In this document: piece by piece, positions 1 to 7,314 of the stretch | How the letters are laid out: each line of letters begins with the position of its first letter | How positions within the stretch are numbered: the first letter of the stretch is position 1 | NCBI GenBank assembly: GCA_002342225.1 | Contig: DDPO01000133.1 | Span: forward strand, 1 to 15,369 | From: Bdellovibrionaceae bacterium UBA2466 | GTDB taxonomy: Bacteria; Bdellovibrionota; FAC87; UBA2466 | Length of the DNA: 15,369 bases | Direction: 5' to 3' | The notes under the pieces: model-generated | Seen by the model: only the letters and a program-made list of their open reading frames with translations | Told to the model about the DNA's origin: nothing | Database searches by the model: none | Program-made: the position numbers and the translations under genes

Positions 1-38
1 GCATCTCTAACTTTTGACCGGAAAGATATTCTAACGTG

Positions 39-833
39 ATGCCTCCTTTTGAATCAGTACCTCCCATTTTAGTCTGGACGATAATTTTCATTTTTGGAAT
101 CTTATGGGGAAGTTTTTTCAATGTATGCATAGTCCGTCTTCCTGAAGAAAAATCGGTCCTTTGGGGAAGGTCAAATTGTCCCAAATGCCAAGCTCTTATT
201 CCGTGGTTCTGCAATATCCCCATTTTCAGCTTCATTTTTTTAAGAGGCAAATGCCTAAATTGCAAAGCGGCTATTTCGTTTGAATATCCACTTGTCGAAA
301 CCTTCTCAGGCTTTATGTTTTTGGGTCTTTTCCTATATTTCGGGTGGTCTAAGGAGTTCATCGCTAACTTGATTTTATGTTCTGGTTTGTTGGTCATCTC
401 AGTGATCGATTTGCATCATCAAATCATTCCCGATGAAATCAGCTTGCCCGGAATAGTTATTGGCTTTCTAGTTTCACTTTGGGTTGGAAAAATTTCATGG
501 TGGCAATCCCTTCTTGGAATTCTTATTGGAGGCGGCATTTTTTTAGCGATAGCTTGGGGATACGAAAAAATATCTAAAAAAGAGGGCCTCGGTGGAGGAG
601 ACATTAAACTATTAGCGATGTTGGGTGCCTGGTTGGGCGTTCAAAGCCTGTTGGTTATCATTATCATGTCAAGCTTACTAGGATCTATCGTGGGTATATC
701 CTTAATGATTTTTCAAAAAAAAGATTTCAAGACAGCTATTCCATTTGGCCCCTTCTTAGCTCTAGGAGCCTTAGCTTATCTATTTTTTGGTGAGCAACTA
801 CAAACAATTCTATTTCCAAATTTAAATCCATAA
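39..833 (+). CDS. pilD: Prepilin peptidase / N-methyltransferase (type IV leader peptidase, A24 family)
   Basis: This is an inner-membrane aspartyl protease that cleaves the short leader of type IV prepilins or type II secretion pseudopilins and, in the bifunctional family members, N-methylates the new first residue. The N-terminal cytoplasmic loop carries the two-pair cysteine motif (CPKC at residues 47-50, CLNC at 72-75) typical of bifunctional enzymes. The two catalytic aspartates are visible as D124 in ISVIDLHHQIIPD and D188 in GLGGGDIK. Hydrophobic segments before, between and after these motifs fit a polytopic protein, and 264 residues is close to the usual length. The start could be GTG at 36 or ATG at 39; ATG was preferred, with a GGAAAG stretch at 20-25 as ribosome site for either. 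It is followed by galE after 19 bp. No pilus or secretion gene is visible beside it; the upstream side is cut off by the window edge. Confidence 0.93.
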   Translation: MPPFESVPPILVWTIIFIFGILWGSFFNVCIVRLPEEKSVLWGRSNCPKCQALIPWFCNIPIFSFIFLRGKCLNCKAAISFEYPLVETFSGFMFLGLFLYFGWSKEFIANLILCSGLLVISVIDLHHQIIPDEISLPGIVIGFLVSLWVGKISWWQSLLGILIGGGIFLAIAWGYEKISKKEGLGGGDIKLLAMLGAWLGVQSLLVIIIMSSLLGSIVGISLMIFQKKDFKTAIPFGPFLALGALAYLFFGEQLQTILFPNLNP

Positions 834-852
834 GCTTTTACTGGGAGGCCCC

Positions 853-1839
853 ATGGATAAAAAAAATATTGTAGTCACTGGAGGAACTGGCTTCATCGGG
901 TCAAGTACCGCTTGGTTATTAGCTCAAAGCGGTTACACGCCCTTCGTTTTAGATAATTTTTCAACCAGTGTTAAGCCGGAAAAATCCCTTTTTAACTTAA
1001 TTGAAGTCGATCTCAGTCAGCCCGATGAAGTAACAAAAGCTTTTAAAAAACTTCCCCAAATTCACGCCATTTTTCATTTCGCAGCAAAAGCTCTGGTTCC
1101 TGAATCGACAGAAAAGACGTGGGATTATTTTCACAACAATTTTAATGCAACTCTCAATCTCGCAGAAGCAGCGACTCAGTTTTCTGTTCCCTATTTTATT
1201 CACTCATCCACATGTGCAGTGTACGGCATTCCCCAGCGAATTCCCATCAGCGAAAACTCGCCCTTAAAGCCTGAGACCCCTTATGGCGAGAGCAAACGGG
1301 CCTCCGAAAACATTCTTCAGCAATTCTCAAAATGGAAAGGTTTAAGCGCCTTAAACTTACGGTACTTCAATCCTGCTGGAGCCATCACTGGCTCAAAATG
1401 CGGAGAGCTCCATGATCCAGAAACTCATCTCATTCCCAATATTATAACTAGCATCCATCAAAACAAACCTTTCAAAATCTTTGGTAATGATTACTCTACC
1501 TCTGACGGCACCTGTATTCGAGATTTTATACACATCAAAGACTTAGCCCAAGCTCACCTTGTGGCTCTGTCTTTTCTTGAGACTCAACCGCAGGGGACTT
1601 TTGATTGTATCAACGTAGGAAAAAACCAAGGGGTGTCCGTGAAGGAGGCCATTAAAACTGCTGAAAAGGTTCTCGGGGTTCAGTGCAAAGTTGAAGTTCA
1701 TCCCCGACGACATGGAGATCCTGCCGAATTGATCGCTGATACAACCCAAATGAAACAGAAGTTGCGATGGCAGCCCCAATTGCCCTTAGAAGCTATGATT
1801 GAAGACCATTGGAACTTCATTAAAGGTCGGATAAGCTAA
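853..1839 (+). CDS. galE: UDP-glucose 4-epimerase (GalE-like extended SDR)
   Basis: This NAD-dependent enzyme interconverts UDP-glucose and UDP-galactose, or related UDP-sugars, feeding surface polysaccharide and galactose metabolism in the cytoplasm. The 328 residues match the family length. The nucleotide-binding glycine motif VTGGTGFIG lies at residues 8-16, the conserved HSST stretch at 117-120, and the catalytic YGESK at 144-148 (Tyr144, Lys148), followed by the RYFNPAGA segment at 170-177, which is characteristic of GalE. The ATG at 853 has a clear GGGAGG ribosome site at 843-848. It lies 19 bp after the prepilin peptidase and its stop overlaps the start of the next small gene by one base, so the three are probably cotranscribed. 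Specificity for glucose versus N-acetylated sugars, or a related UDP-sugar epimerase role, cannot be settled from sequence reading. Confidence 0.9.
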   Translation: MDKKNIVVTGGTGFIGSSTAWLLAQSGYTPFVLDNFSTSVKPEKSLFNLIEVDLSQPDEVTKAFKKLPQIHAIFHFAAKALVPESTEKTWDYFHNNFNATLNLAEAATQFSVPYFIHSSTCAVYGIPQRIPISENSPLKPETPYGESKRASENILQQFSKWKGLSALNLRYFNPAGAITGSKCGELHDPETHLIPNIITSIHQNKPFKIFGNDYSTSDGTCIRDFIHIKDLAQAHLVALSFLETQPQGTFDCINVGKNQGVSVKEAIKTAEKVLGVQCKVEVHPRRHGDPAELIADTTQMKQKLRWQPQLPLEAMIEDHWNFIKGRIS

Positions 1840-2060
1840 TGAGTATGGAAACAACTCCGTCATCGTCCGGCTGGAATAAGTGCAGCGTTTGTAAAAAACT
1901 GATCGGTTTTAATTCCACTTATTACAAATGCTCGGTCTCCACCTGCAACCGAGTGCGATTTCAGCTTTATTTCTGCAGCGTGGCATGTTGGGATGCTCAC
2001 GTACCAGGTGCTCGTCATCGAAGTTCCTATGCCACAGAGCAAAAGTCCCCCCCAAAGTAA
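1839..2060 (+). CDS. Small Cys/His-rich protein, HIT/MYND-like zinc-finger candidate
   Basis: I do not recognise a named family with certainty. The 73-residue product has six cysteines and two well-placed histidines: C15-x2-C18, C31-x4-C36, C46-x3-C50, then H54 and H60. This spacing resembles the interleaved two-zinc arrangement of HIT- and MYND-type fingers. The first ten residues (Ser/Thr-rich) and the last dozen (charged) look disordered. The ATG overlaps the last base of the galE stop (TAATG), and an AAAGG sequence at 1822-1826 can serve as ribosome site, so translational coupling to galE is likely. The regular cysteine spacing and the coupling argue that this is a real gene and not a chance reading frame. 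A role as RNA- or protein-binding adaptor would be a guess from the fold type only. Confidence 0.75.
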   Translation: MSMETTPSSSGWNKCSVCKKLIGFNSTYYKCSVSTCNRVRFQLYFCSVACWDAHVPGARHRSSYATEQKSPPK

Positions 2061-2110
2061 ACTCTTCGAAAATGCTCACAACCTATTTTGTTGAAATCCT
2101 ATAGTTTGTC

Positions 2111-2141
2111 TTGCCAGACATTGTCTGTTCCTGCATATATT
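2111..2141 (+). promoter_or_regulatory. Candidate sigma70-type promoter for the pyrophosphatase gene
   Basis: TTGCCA at 2111-2116 resembles a -35 box and TATATT at 2136-2141 a -10 box, with a rather long spacer of 19 bp. Transcription would begin near 2148, giving a leader of about 50 nt before the hppA ATG. That leader contains a short GC hairpin (TGGGG at 2166-2170 pairing with CCCCA at 2177-2181) and then the GGAGG ribosome site at 2192-2196. The spacer is not optimal, so the exact boxes are uncertain. Confidence 0.4.
2115..2127. promoter_or_regulatory. Perfect 13-nt palindrome, candidate operator
   Basis: CAGACA (2115-2120) and TGTCTG (2122-2127) are exact reverse complements around a single central T. 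A further TTGTCT half-site lies at 2106-2111, so the same half-site occurs twice directly and once inverted within 22 bp. The palindrome overlaps the end of the proposed -35 box and the spacer of the hppA promoter, where a bound dimer would block RNA polymerase. No regulator for it is visible in the window. Confidence 0.4.
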
Positions 2142-2200
2142 AGCCCTTTTAAATCACACATGATTTGGGGAGGTAGCCCCATTTCTGAACCGGAGGAACC

Positions 2201-4309
2201 ATGGAACTAGTTGTCATCTTTGCGATTGCTCTCGTAGCTCTCGTGTTTGCCTTCTACCTGTCTGGCTACGTCATGAAACAGGACGTAGGGACACCGGAAA
2301 TGCAAAAAATATCCAACGCTATTAAGGAAGGGGCTGAAGCCTTTTTAAGGCGCCAAAACAAAACGATCACTGTATTAAGTGTCGTATTTGCAGGCCTACT
2401 TTTTGTGTTTTATGCGAAATACAAAGATACAAACGTTGCCACAAAAATGACCATAGGATTCCTCTTGGGAGCTCTCTCCTCAGGGCTCTCCGGTTTCATT
2501 GGAATGTTTGTTTCCATTCGTTCAAATATTAGAACAGCTGCTGCAGCAAGAACAAGCCTCAACAAAGCTCTTCAAATCAGCTTAAGAGGTGGTGCAGTAT
2601 CAGGTCTGGCCGTGGTCGCTCTAAGTTTATTAGGTGTTGCAGGATTGTTCGTGGCTTTCGGTGGCAATGTTTCCATGGGTGCAGTGGAGCTTAAAAACAT
2701 TGCTCTTCAAATCGTAGGATACGGATTTGGTGCGAGCTTCGTAGCTTTGTTTGCTCAATTAGGTGGCGGTATTTACACTAAAGCCGCTGACGTAGGAGCC
2801 GACCTTGTAGGTAAAGTTGAAGCAGGAATTCCTGAAGATGATCCCAGAAACCCAGCTGTTATCGCAGATCTCGTAGGAGACAACGTAGGGGATTGTGCTG
2901 GTCGTGGAGCTGACCTTTTCGAATCTACAGCTGCTGAAAACGTGGGGGCTATGGTGCTCGGAGCTTTCTTAGCTCAAAAACATCCTGAACTCGGAACTGG
3001 TGTGGTTTTCTTTCCACTAGTTGCAAGAGCCTTCGGAATTTTAGCAAGTATTGTCGGAATTTTCTGGGTCAAAATGAAAGACGAAGAAGCCGATCCCATG
3101 GAAGCTCTTAACCACGGCTATTACGTTTCCACAGTCTTATCAATTGTCGGTTTCTTCCTAGCTGTTAAATGGTTGCTACCTTTTGAAGGCAGCATGTACT
3201 ACTTCGCAGCTGGAGTTATTGGAGTTATCACAAGCTTTGTTTTCGTGTTGATTACCCAATACTACACCGAATATCGATTCAGACCCGTTCGCTCTATCGC
3301 AGAATCCTGCGTAACCGGTGCTGCTACCAATATCATCACAGGCCTTGCTGTAGGGATGGAATGCACAGCTGCTCCAGTTGTGACTATCTGTGTTTCTATC
3401 TACTCGGCTTACTGGCTTGGAGAAAAAGCAGTTGTAGGCGGAGGACTATACGGGACCGCAGTAGCAACAATGGGTATGCTGTCAACAGCAGCTTACATCT
3501 TGGCAATGGATACGTTCGGACCTATCACTGACAATGCTGGTGGAATCGTGGAAATGTCCGGACAACCTGAAGAAATTCGTAAACGAACCGATCGTTTAGA
3601 TTCAGTTGGAAACACCACAAAAGCCCTTACAAAAGGTTACGCTATTGGAAGTGCTGCTCTAGCTGCTTTCTTGTTGTTCTCGGCTTACCTTGATGAAATC
3701 TCCGATCTACTAGGACGAGAGTTCCATTCAGTCGATTTGGCTAAGTTGGAAGTTTTCATCGGTGGTTTAATTGGAGCAGGATTGGTCTTCTTGTTCTCAG
3801 CTCTAGCTATTAAAGCTGTAGGAAATGTAGCTCAGTTTGTGATCCAAGAAGTTCGACGTCAATTCAAGGAAAACTCCGGAATCATGGCTGGAACATCCCA
3901 ACCCGATTACGGACGCTGTGTAGACATCGTAACTGTCGGAGCTTTAAAAGCGATGGTGGCTCCGGGCTTACTCGCTGTGATTGTACCACTGGTAGTCGGT
4001 GTCACTTTCAAAATGCTTTCGAGTGAACCGGGCAGAGGTGCTGAATCAGTAGCTGCTTTATTGATGGTGGGTACGATTGCAGGTATCTTGATGGCCACTC
4101 TCATGAACAATGGCGGTGGAGCTTGGGACAACGCTAAGAAATACATCGAAACAGGTGTTTACGGTGGAAAACGCTCTGACGCTCACAAAGCTGCAGTCGT
4201 GGGAGACACTGTAGGCGATCCATTCAAAGACACAGCTGGACCTTCTCTTCATGTGTTGATCAAACTGTTGTCGACTATCACTTTGTTGATGGCTCCTTTA
4301 TTCATCTAA
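2201..4309 (+). CDS. hppA: Membrane-bound proton-pumping pyrophosphatase, K+-independent type
   Basis: This integral-membrane enzyme hydrolyses pyrophosphate and couples it to proton export, saving the energy of PPi made by biosynthesis. The 702 residues are hydrophobic throughout, consistent with the roughly 16 membrane spans of the family. The substrate-binding segments are present: KAADVGADLVGKVE at 194-207, DDPRNP at 213-218 followed by DLVGDNVGD at 223-231, DNAGG at 444-448, and the C-terminal GDTVGDPFKDTAGPSLH at 668-684. In GNTTKALTKG (470-479), Lys474 and Thr477 occupy the positions that distinguish K+-independent enzymes from K+-dependent ones, which carry Ala in place of the Lys. 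The start ATG follows GGAGG at 2192-2196. The gene has its own candidate promoter and terminator, so it is probably monocistronic. Na+ transport is unlikely for this subclass but was not tested residue by residue. Confidence 0.97.
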   Translation: MELVVIFAIALVALVFAFYLSGYVMKQDVGTPEMQKISNAIKEGAEAFLRRQNKTITVLSVVFAGLLFVFYAKYKDTNVATKMTIGFLLGALSSGLSGFIGMFVSIRSNIRTAAAARTSLNKALQISLRGGAVSGLAVVALSLLGVAGLFVAFGGNVSMGAVELKNIALQIVGYGFGASFVALFAQLGGGIYTKAADVGADLVGKVEAGIPEDDPRNPAVIADLVGDNVGDCAGRGADLFESTAAENVGAMVLGAFLAQKHPELGTGVVFFPLVARAFGILASIVGIFWVKMKDEEADPMEALNHGYYVSTVLSIVGFFLAVKWLLPFEGSMYYFAAGVIGVITSFVFVLITQYYTEYRFRPVRSIAESCVTGAATNIITGLAVGMECTAAPVVTICVSIYSAYWLGEKAVVGGGLYGTAVATMGMLSTAAYILAMDTFGPITDNAGGIVEMSGQPEEIRKRTDRLDSVGNTTKALTKGYAIGSAALAAFLLFSAYLDEISDLLGREFHSVDLAKLEVFIGGLIGAGLVFLFSALAIKAVGNVAQFVIQEVRRQFKENSGIMAGTSQPDYGRCVDIVTVGALKAMVAPGLLAVIVPLVVGVTFKMLSSEPGRGAESVAALLMVGTIAGILMATLMNNGGGAWDNAKKYIETGVYGGKRSDAHKAAVVGDTVGDPFKDTAGPSLHVLIKLLSTITLLMAPLFI

Positions 4310-4332
4310 TACCGAATTAGAGTCACAATTTA

Positions 4333-4373
4333 AAAGGGCTCCGAGAAAATTGTTCTCGGGGCCCTTTCCTTTT
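4333..4373 (+). terminator. Strong Rho-independent terminator after hppA
   Basis: Bases 4333-4347 pair with 4353-4367 in a 15-bp stem with one G-U wobble (T4340 with G4360), closed by a 5-nt loop AATTG. The stem core is GC-rich and is followed by CCTTTT (4368-4373). It lies 23 bp after the hppA stop and isolates hppA from exbB. Confidence 0.9.
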
Positions 4374-4445
4374 CGACTCCTCGAGTTAACTTCTCTCTCC
4401 TGTTCACCCACCCTTCAATCTGATATCCTAAAAACAATTCTTGAA

Positions 4446-4449
4446 GGAG
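4446..4449 (+). promoter_or_regulatory. Ribosome binding site that decides the exbB start
   Basis: GGAG within AAGGAGA lies 9 nt before the ATG at 4459. A TTG upstream at 4441 is in the same frame but overlaps this ribosome site, so the ATG is the start. Confidence 0.8.
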
Positions 4450-4458
4450 AACTACGAC

Positions 4459-5082
4459 ATGGAAACCAAGTTAGCTCAGCTGTTCTTGCAAGGTGGATGG
4501 GTCATGTGGCCCCTTCTCATTTTCTCTGTACTCTCTTGGGCTGTTATTCTCGAGAGAATTTATACTTATCTCACTGTAAGGCCAAAACTGGCTGAAATCG
4601 CAACATCGTTGGTGCAAAGCCTGAGATCTGGTGACAGTAATTCAGCTAGGCAAATTTGTATGGCAGGGAAGCCACAAATTAGTGATGTATTTATTAATGC
4701 TCTAGAGACCAAACGTCCTCGAGAACTCGCAGAAAGAATGACCGAGCGAAGCAGAGTGAGGCTCATGTCTCAACTCAAAAGAAACTTGTGGATATTAGGA
4801 ACTATTGGAAGCGCCAGTCCTTTTGTGGGACTTTTAGGTACTGTTGTGGGTATTGTGAGAGCTTTCAATGATATGGCTGAAAAAGGTGCTGGAGGATTCT
4901 CGGTTGTTGCAGGCGGGATCTCGGAAGCACTTATCGCAACTGCATTTGGATTGATTGTAGCGATCGTGGCTTTGCTGGGTTACAACATTTTTGTTACTGC
5001 AGCAAACCAAACTCTGAATGGTGTTAAACTTGCCACGGAGGAGCTTTTAGACCTTTCTTATTCGGGTAACCAAAGTCACTAA
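4459..5082 (+). CDS. exbB: MotA/TolQ/ExbB-type proton channel subunit
   Basis: This is the inner-membrane stator-like subunit that, with the next gene product, converts the proton gradient into mechanical work on an outer-membrane process. The 207 residues show an N-terminal membrane span (about 15-36), a cytoplasmic loop rich in charged residues (about 40-110), and two further spans carrying the family motifs ASPFVGLLGTVVGIVRAF at 119-136 and GGISEALIATAFGLIVAI at 152-169. The start is set by the AAGGAGA ribosome site. It is followed by exbD after 11 bp. TolQ, ExbB and the Agl/gliding-motor homologues look alike at this level; the symbol is for the family, and no TonB, TolA, TolB or Pal gene is adjacent to decide between them. 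Confidence 0.9.
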   Translation: METKLAQLFLQGGWVMWPLLIFSVLSWAVILERIYTYLTVRPKLAEIATSLVQSLRSGDSNSARQICMAGKPQISDVFINALETKRPRELAERMTERSRVRLMSQLKRNLWILGTIGSASPFVGLLGTVVGIVRAFNDMAEKGAGGFSVVAGGISEALIATAFGLIVAIVALLGYNIFVTAANQTLNGVKLATEELLDLSYSGNQSH

Positions 5083-5093
5083 AGAGGTGAATC

Positions 5094-5516
5094 ATGGGCA
5101 TGCGGTTTTCAGAAACTGAAGATGATGCGATTGTCGCTGAGATCAATATCACTCCTCTGACCGACATCTTTTTAGTACTTCTCATTATTTTTATGATTTC
5201 AAGTTCGGCTATGCTAGAGGGGGGACTCCAAGTGAAGTTGCCTTCTGCCAAATCGACAACACTTACCAAAAGTGGAAACGGCAAACCCACTTATGTAACC
5301 CTCTCTAAAGATGGACGGATCTCAGTGAATGAAAAAGAAGCCACGGAACCAGCTTTGGCTCAAGTCATCAAAGACACTTTACTTCAATCCTCAGATAAAA
5401 CTGTGGTCATACGCGGAGATGAATCTATTTTCTTAGGAAAAGCGGTCAAAATAATGGATGCTGCCCGCGCAGCGGGAGCTGAAAAAATTGCGATCGCCAC
5501 TCAAGCCCCAAACTAG
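5094..5516 (+). CDS. exbD: ExbD/TolR-type proton channel subunit
   Basis: This is the partner of the preceding ExbB-like protein: one membrane span and a periplasmic domain that passes the force to an outer-membrane-reaching protein. The 140 residues contain the family signature INITPLTDIFLVLLIIFMISS-like segment at 18-38, in which Asp24 is the essential proton-carrying acidic residue. The remainder, from about residue 45, reads as the compact periplasmic domain (VKLPSA, YVTLSKDGRISVN, then VVIRGDESI). AGAGGTGA at 5084-5091 acts as ribosome site for the ATG at 5094. Its stop lies 3 bp from the stop of the convergent minus-strand gene, and no terminator is visible after it. Whether it is TolR or ExbD is undecided. 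Confidence 0.92.
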   Translation: MGMRFSETEDDAIVAEINITPLTDIFLVLLIIFMISSSAMLEGGLQVKLPSAKSTTLTKSGNGKPTYVTLSKDGRISVNEKEATEPALAQVIKDTLLQSSDKTVVIRGDESIFLGKAVKIMDAARAAGAEKIAIATQAPN

Positions 5517-5519
5517 TCT

Positions 5520-7223
5520 TTAAGTAAAAGGTAAATAGCTTGAGTACGGCATGATAATTCTATCGAGATTTTCAATTCTGTAGGGTTTTTTGGCTAACGC
5601 AATTTTTTTAACCGTCTGATCGCGCAAGTCCGAGTGTTCAGACAAGGCTGAATACTCTTTCACCGCCTCTTCTCTTTTTCCCAAAAGATCTAAACTTCGA
5701 GCCCAGTAAAGCCAAATTTCGAAGTACTCCGGAGGGAAACATTTTCTATGAGACTTAACTTTTTCGGTTTCAATCAGAGACTTTGCAGACAAAAAGAAAT
5801 CGGAAGCTTCGCCATACTTGCCATCTTTTAGAGCTAATAAACCTGAAATCAATCGGACCTCAGGAAAATCCTCACACTTCAGAGTCTCAGCCAACTCAAT
5901 CTGAGCTTCTTTCATTTTTCCTTCAAAGGAATGGATGAACGAATGAATGAAATGATGTTTGGCTTTTCGCCGTTGGCTATTCTGAAAAGTAAAGCCTTCA
6001 AAAAAGGTCCCAGTTCTGCCAGTTTTGCCAGCGAAAATCTCTCCCATGTCATACTCATAATAGTTACCTAAATGCACTGGAGCATCACCTTCAGCGAAAT
6101 AGGCTTTCATATTTTCTAAGTCCCAGACAACACTCTGCACGTTGTATATTTGAGAAACGGTGCGGTTCATAATGCGCTCGGTTTCCCAATAGGGGTCCCA
6201 ATGGTCACTAATAGCTTTGCAGGCTTGTGGAACATCAAAATCGTCCCCCGCACTTTCAATGATTTGGGCCAATCTTTTTGAGCGAGAATAATTATCCCAA
6301 ACCATTCTCTCTGTGGTGGCATACTCTTTTGTTGCGGGCTCATGGGTTTGATAAAAATTAGAGTGGGTTAAAGTCGAATTCTTATCATCCAGCCATCTAA
6401 TACCGGCTGCTTTGGGATGAGTCTCATAAATAAAAGCTTTTCTTGTTTTTCCGTCGGCAACCACAAAAGCCCATGATGAAGCTACTTTCACACTTTTTAA
6501 TATGTCCAGAGCATCATTGAGCGTACGAGCTCTTCGCAAAATGTCCTCTCCAATCACAAAGGGCAAATGACCTTTGAGATTGGTTTCAAAACAATAATGC
6601 TGGTGCAAGGCCACACTAATCTGGGCTTCATTGACTCCCGTGATGCCCGCAATTGGAACTCCCGCAGTTACAAAACCAATGTACCGCAAAGTATTCTTCG
6701 GTGCCATCATCTGAATCACAGGATGACGGTCCCAATATCCAACTCCAGGAAAATCTAAATTTCTGGCTTGTAAAAATTTTTTTCCATTATGAACAAAACT
6801 CGAGCAACCAAATAAAGGAGGCGGAGTAACATCAACAAAATTCACCGCCTTTATTTTTCCTGCGTAAGCTTGTAACAAAGGTAACAAATCGGGGAGAACA
6901 AGCGGGGTCAACAATTTCTGGAACGGCAAATTTGCCCCTGCTGCAACACCCAAAATACGATCTCGAGCATGATCAGGCACTTGCTTGACTAGCTGATTTA
7001 CTAAGCCCGGATCGACCAATTTAAGCAACAAAGTCGAAACAACGTTCTGAGGAAACGATTTGGGTTTGTTTTTGATGAGTCGCTCCCAAAATTCACCATA
7101 AAATCCGACCATTCCTTGGTGGACTTTTGAACCCATGTGTTCGGCATGTTGCCGACCAATCTCAAAATCAGTTCCTGAGGTATGAATAACTTTTGTAGTT
7201 TGTGCAGGCCAAAGATGTTTCAT
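5520..7223 (-). CDS. C45-family N-terminal-nucleophile hydrolase/acyltransferase with TPR-like C-terminus
   Basis: The protein resembles the C45 family (acyl-CoA:6-aminopenicillanate acyltransferase-like), whose members mature by self-cleavage before a cysteine that becomes the N-terminal nucleophile. The predicted cleavage site is FGC-SS with Cys140, followed by ARNLDFPG at 153-160, a hallmark of this fold. Residues 1-139 would be the propeptide or alpha chain; the hydrolase core runs to roughly residue 400. Residues about 425-545 are helical and contain two TPR-like units (about 457-485 and 504-531, the second with LGKREEAVKEY). At 567 residues it is longer than simple C45 enzymes because of this extension. 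No signal peptide is visible, so it is probably cytoplasmic. The ATG has no Shine-Dalgarno; a -10-like TAGACT lies 7 nt upstream. The substrate is unknown; penicillin acylation should not be assumed. Confidence 0.82.
   Translation of the reverse strand: MKHLWPAQTTKVIHTSGTDFEIGRQHAEHMGSKVHQGMVGFYGEFWERLIKNKPKSFPQNVVSTLLLKLVDPGLVNQLVKQVPDHARDRILGVAAGANLPFQKLLTPLVLPDLLPLLQAYAGKIKAVNFVDVTPPPLFGCSSFVHNGKKFLQARNLDFPGVGYWDRHPVIQMMAPKNTLRYIGFVTAGVPIAGITGVNEAQISVALHQHYCFETNLKGHLPFVIGEDILRRARTLNDALDILKSVKVASSWAFVVADGKTRKAFIYETHPKAAGIRWLDDKNSTLTHSNFYQTHEPATKEYATTERMVWDNYSRSKRLAQIIESAGDDFDVPQACKAISDHWDPYWETERIMNRTVSQIYNVQSVVWDLENMKAYFAEGDAPVHLGNYYEYDMGEIFAGKTGRTGTFFEGFTFQNSQRRKAKHHFIHSFIHSFEGKMKEAQIELAETLKCEDFPEVRLISGLLALKDGKYGEASDFFLSAKSLIETEKVKSHRKCFPPEYFEIWLYWARSLDLLGKREEAVKEYSALSEHSDLRDQTVKKIALAKKPYRIENLDRIIMPYSSYLPFT
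5928..5951. repeat. Two imperfect 12-bp tandem units inside the C45-like gene
   Basis: Two adjacent 12-bp units match at 10 of 12 bases and encode FIHS twice in the minus-strand gene, at residues 425-432, giving FIHSFIHSF at the start of the TPR-like part. The frame is kept. Confidence 0.6.
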
Positions 7224-7230
7224 GGTGGTA

Positions 7231-7236
7231 AGTCTA
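7231..7236 (-). promoter_or_regulatory. Possible -10 element for the minus-strand C45-like gene
   Basis: On the minus strand TAGACT (4 of 6 matches to TATAAT) ends 7 nt before the ATG at 7223. No good -35 box is seen at the right distance. The gene has no Shine-Dalgarno sequence, so a leaderless transcript is possible but weakly supported. Confidence 0.25.
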
Positions 7237-7301
7237 ACTGAAATTCATCTCTCAATCTAGCTTTTGTAATCATGAACCTATCCTTGTCTGAATACCTTCG
7301 A

Positions 7302-7307
7302 TATAAT
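7302..7307 (+). promoter_or_regulatory. Consensus -10 element abutting the start at 7315
   Basis: A perfect TATAAT ends 7 nt before the ATG at 7315, which places the expected transcription start at about 7314. A convincing -35 box is lacking (TTGTCT at 7284-7289 is only 12 bp away). The gene has no Shine-Dalgarno sequence. This would drive the membrane protein-tldD-tldE-msrA run. Confidence 0.45.
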
Positions 7308-7314
7308 ATGCGCA

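Noticed and set aside
1..35. Possible end of an upstream gene (TAA at 8-10)
   Set aside because: Too little sequence to support any product or frame.
2166..2181. GC hairpin in the hppA leader considered as a riboswitch or thermometer
   Set aside because: Only 5 bp and it does not include the ribosome site at 2192-2196; no known riboswitch core was recognised in the short leader.
4401..4429. Promoter for exbB (TATCCT at 4424-4429)
   Set aside because: The -10 match is fair but the hexamer 17 bp upstream (TGTTCA) matches the -35 consensus at only three positions; a promoter must exist after the terminator, but I cannot place it.
4350..4595. 81-codon open frame covering the terminator and the exbB start
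   Set aside because: It begins in the terminator loop and runs out of frame through exbB; it is a chance reading frame.
5464..5476. CCCGC-GCA-GCGGG hairpin near the end of exbD
   Set aside because: A 5-bp stem inside coding sequence followed by A-rich, not T-rich, sequence on the plus strand; it does not fit a terminator in either direction.
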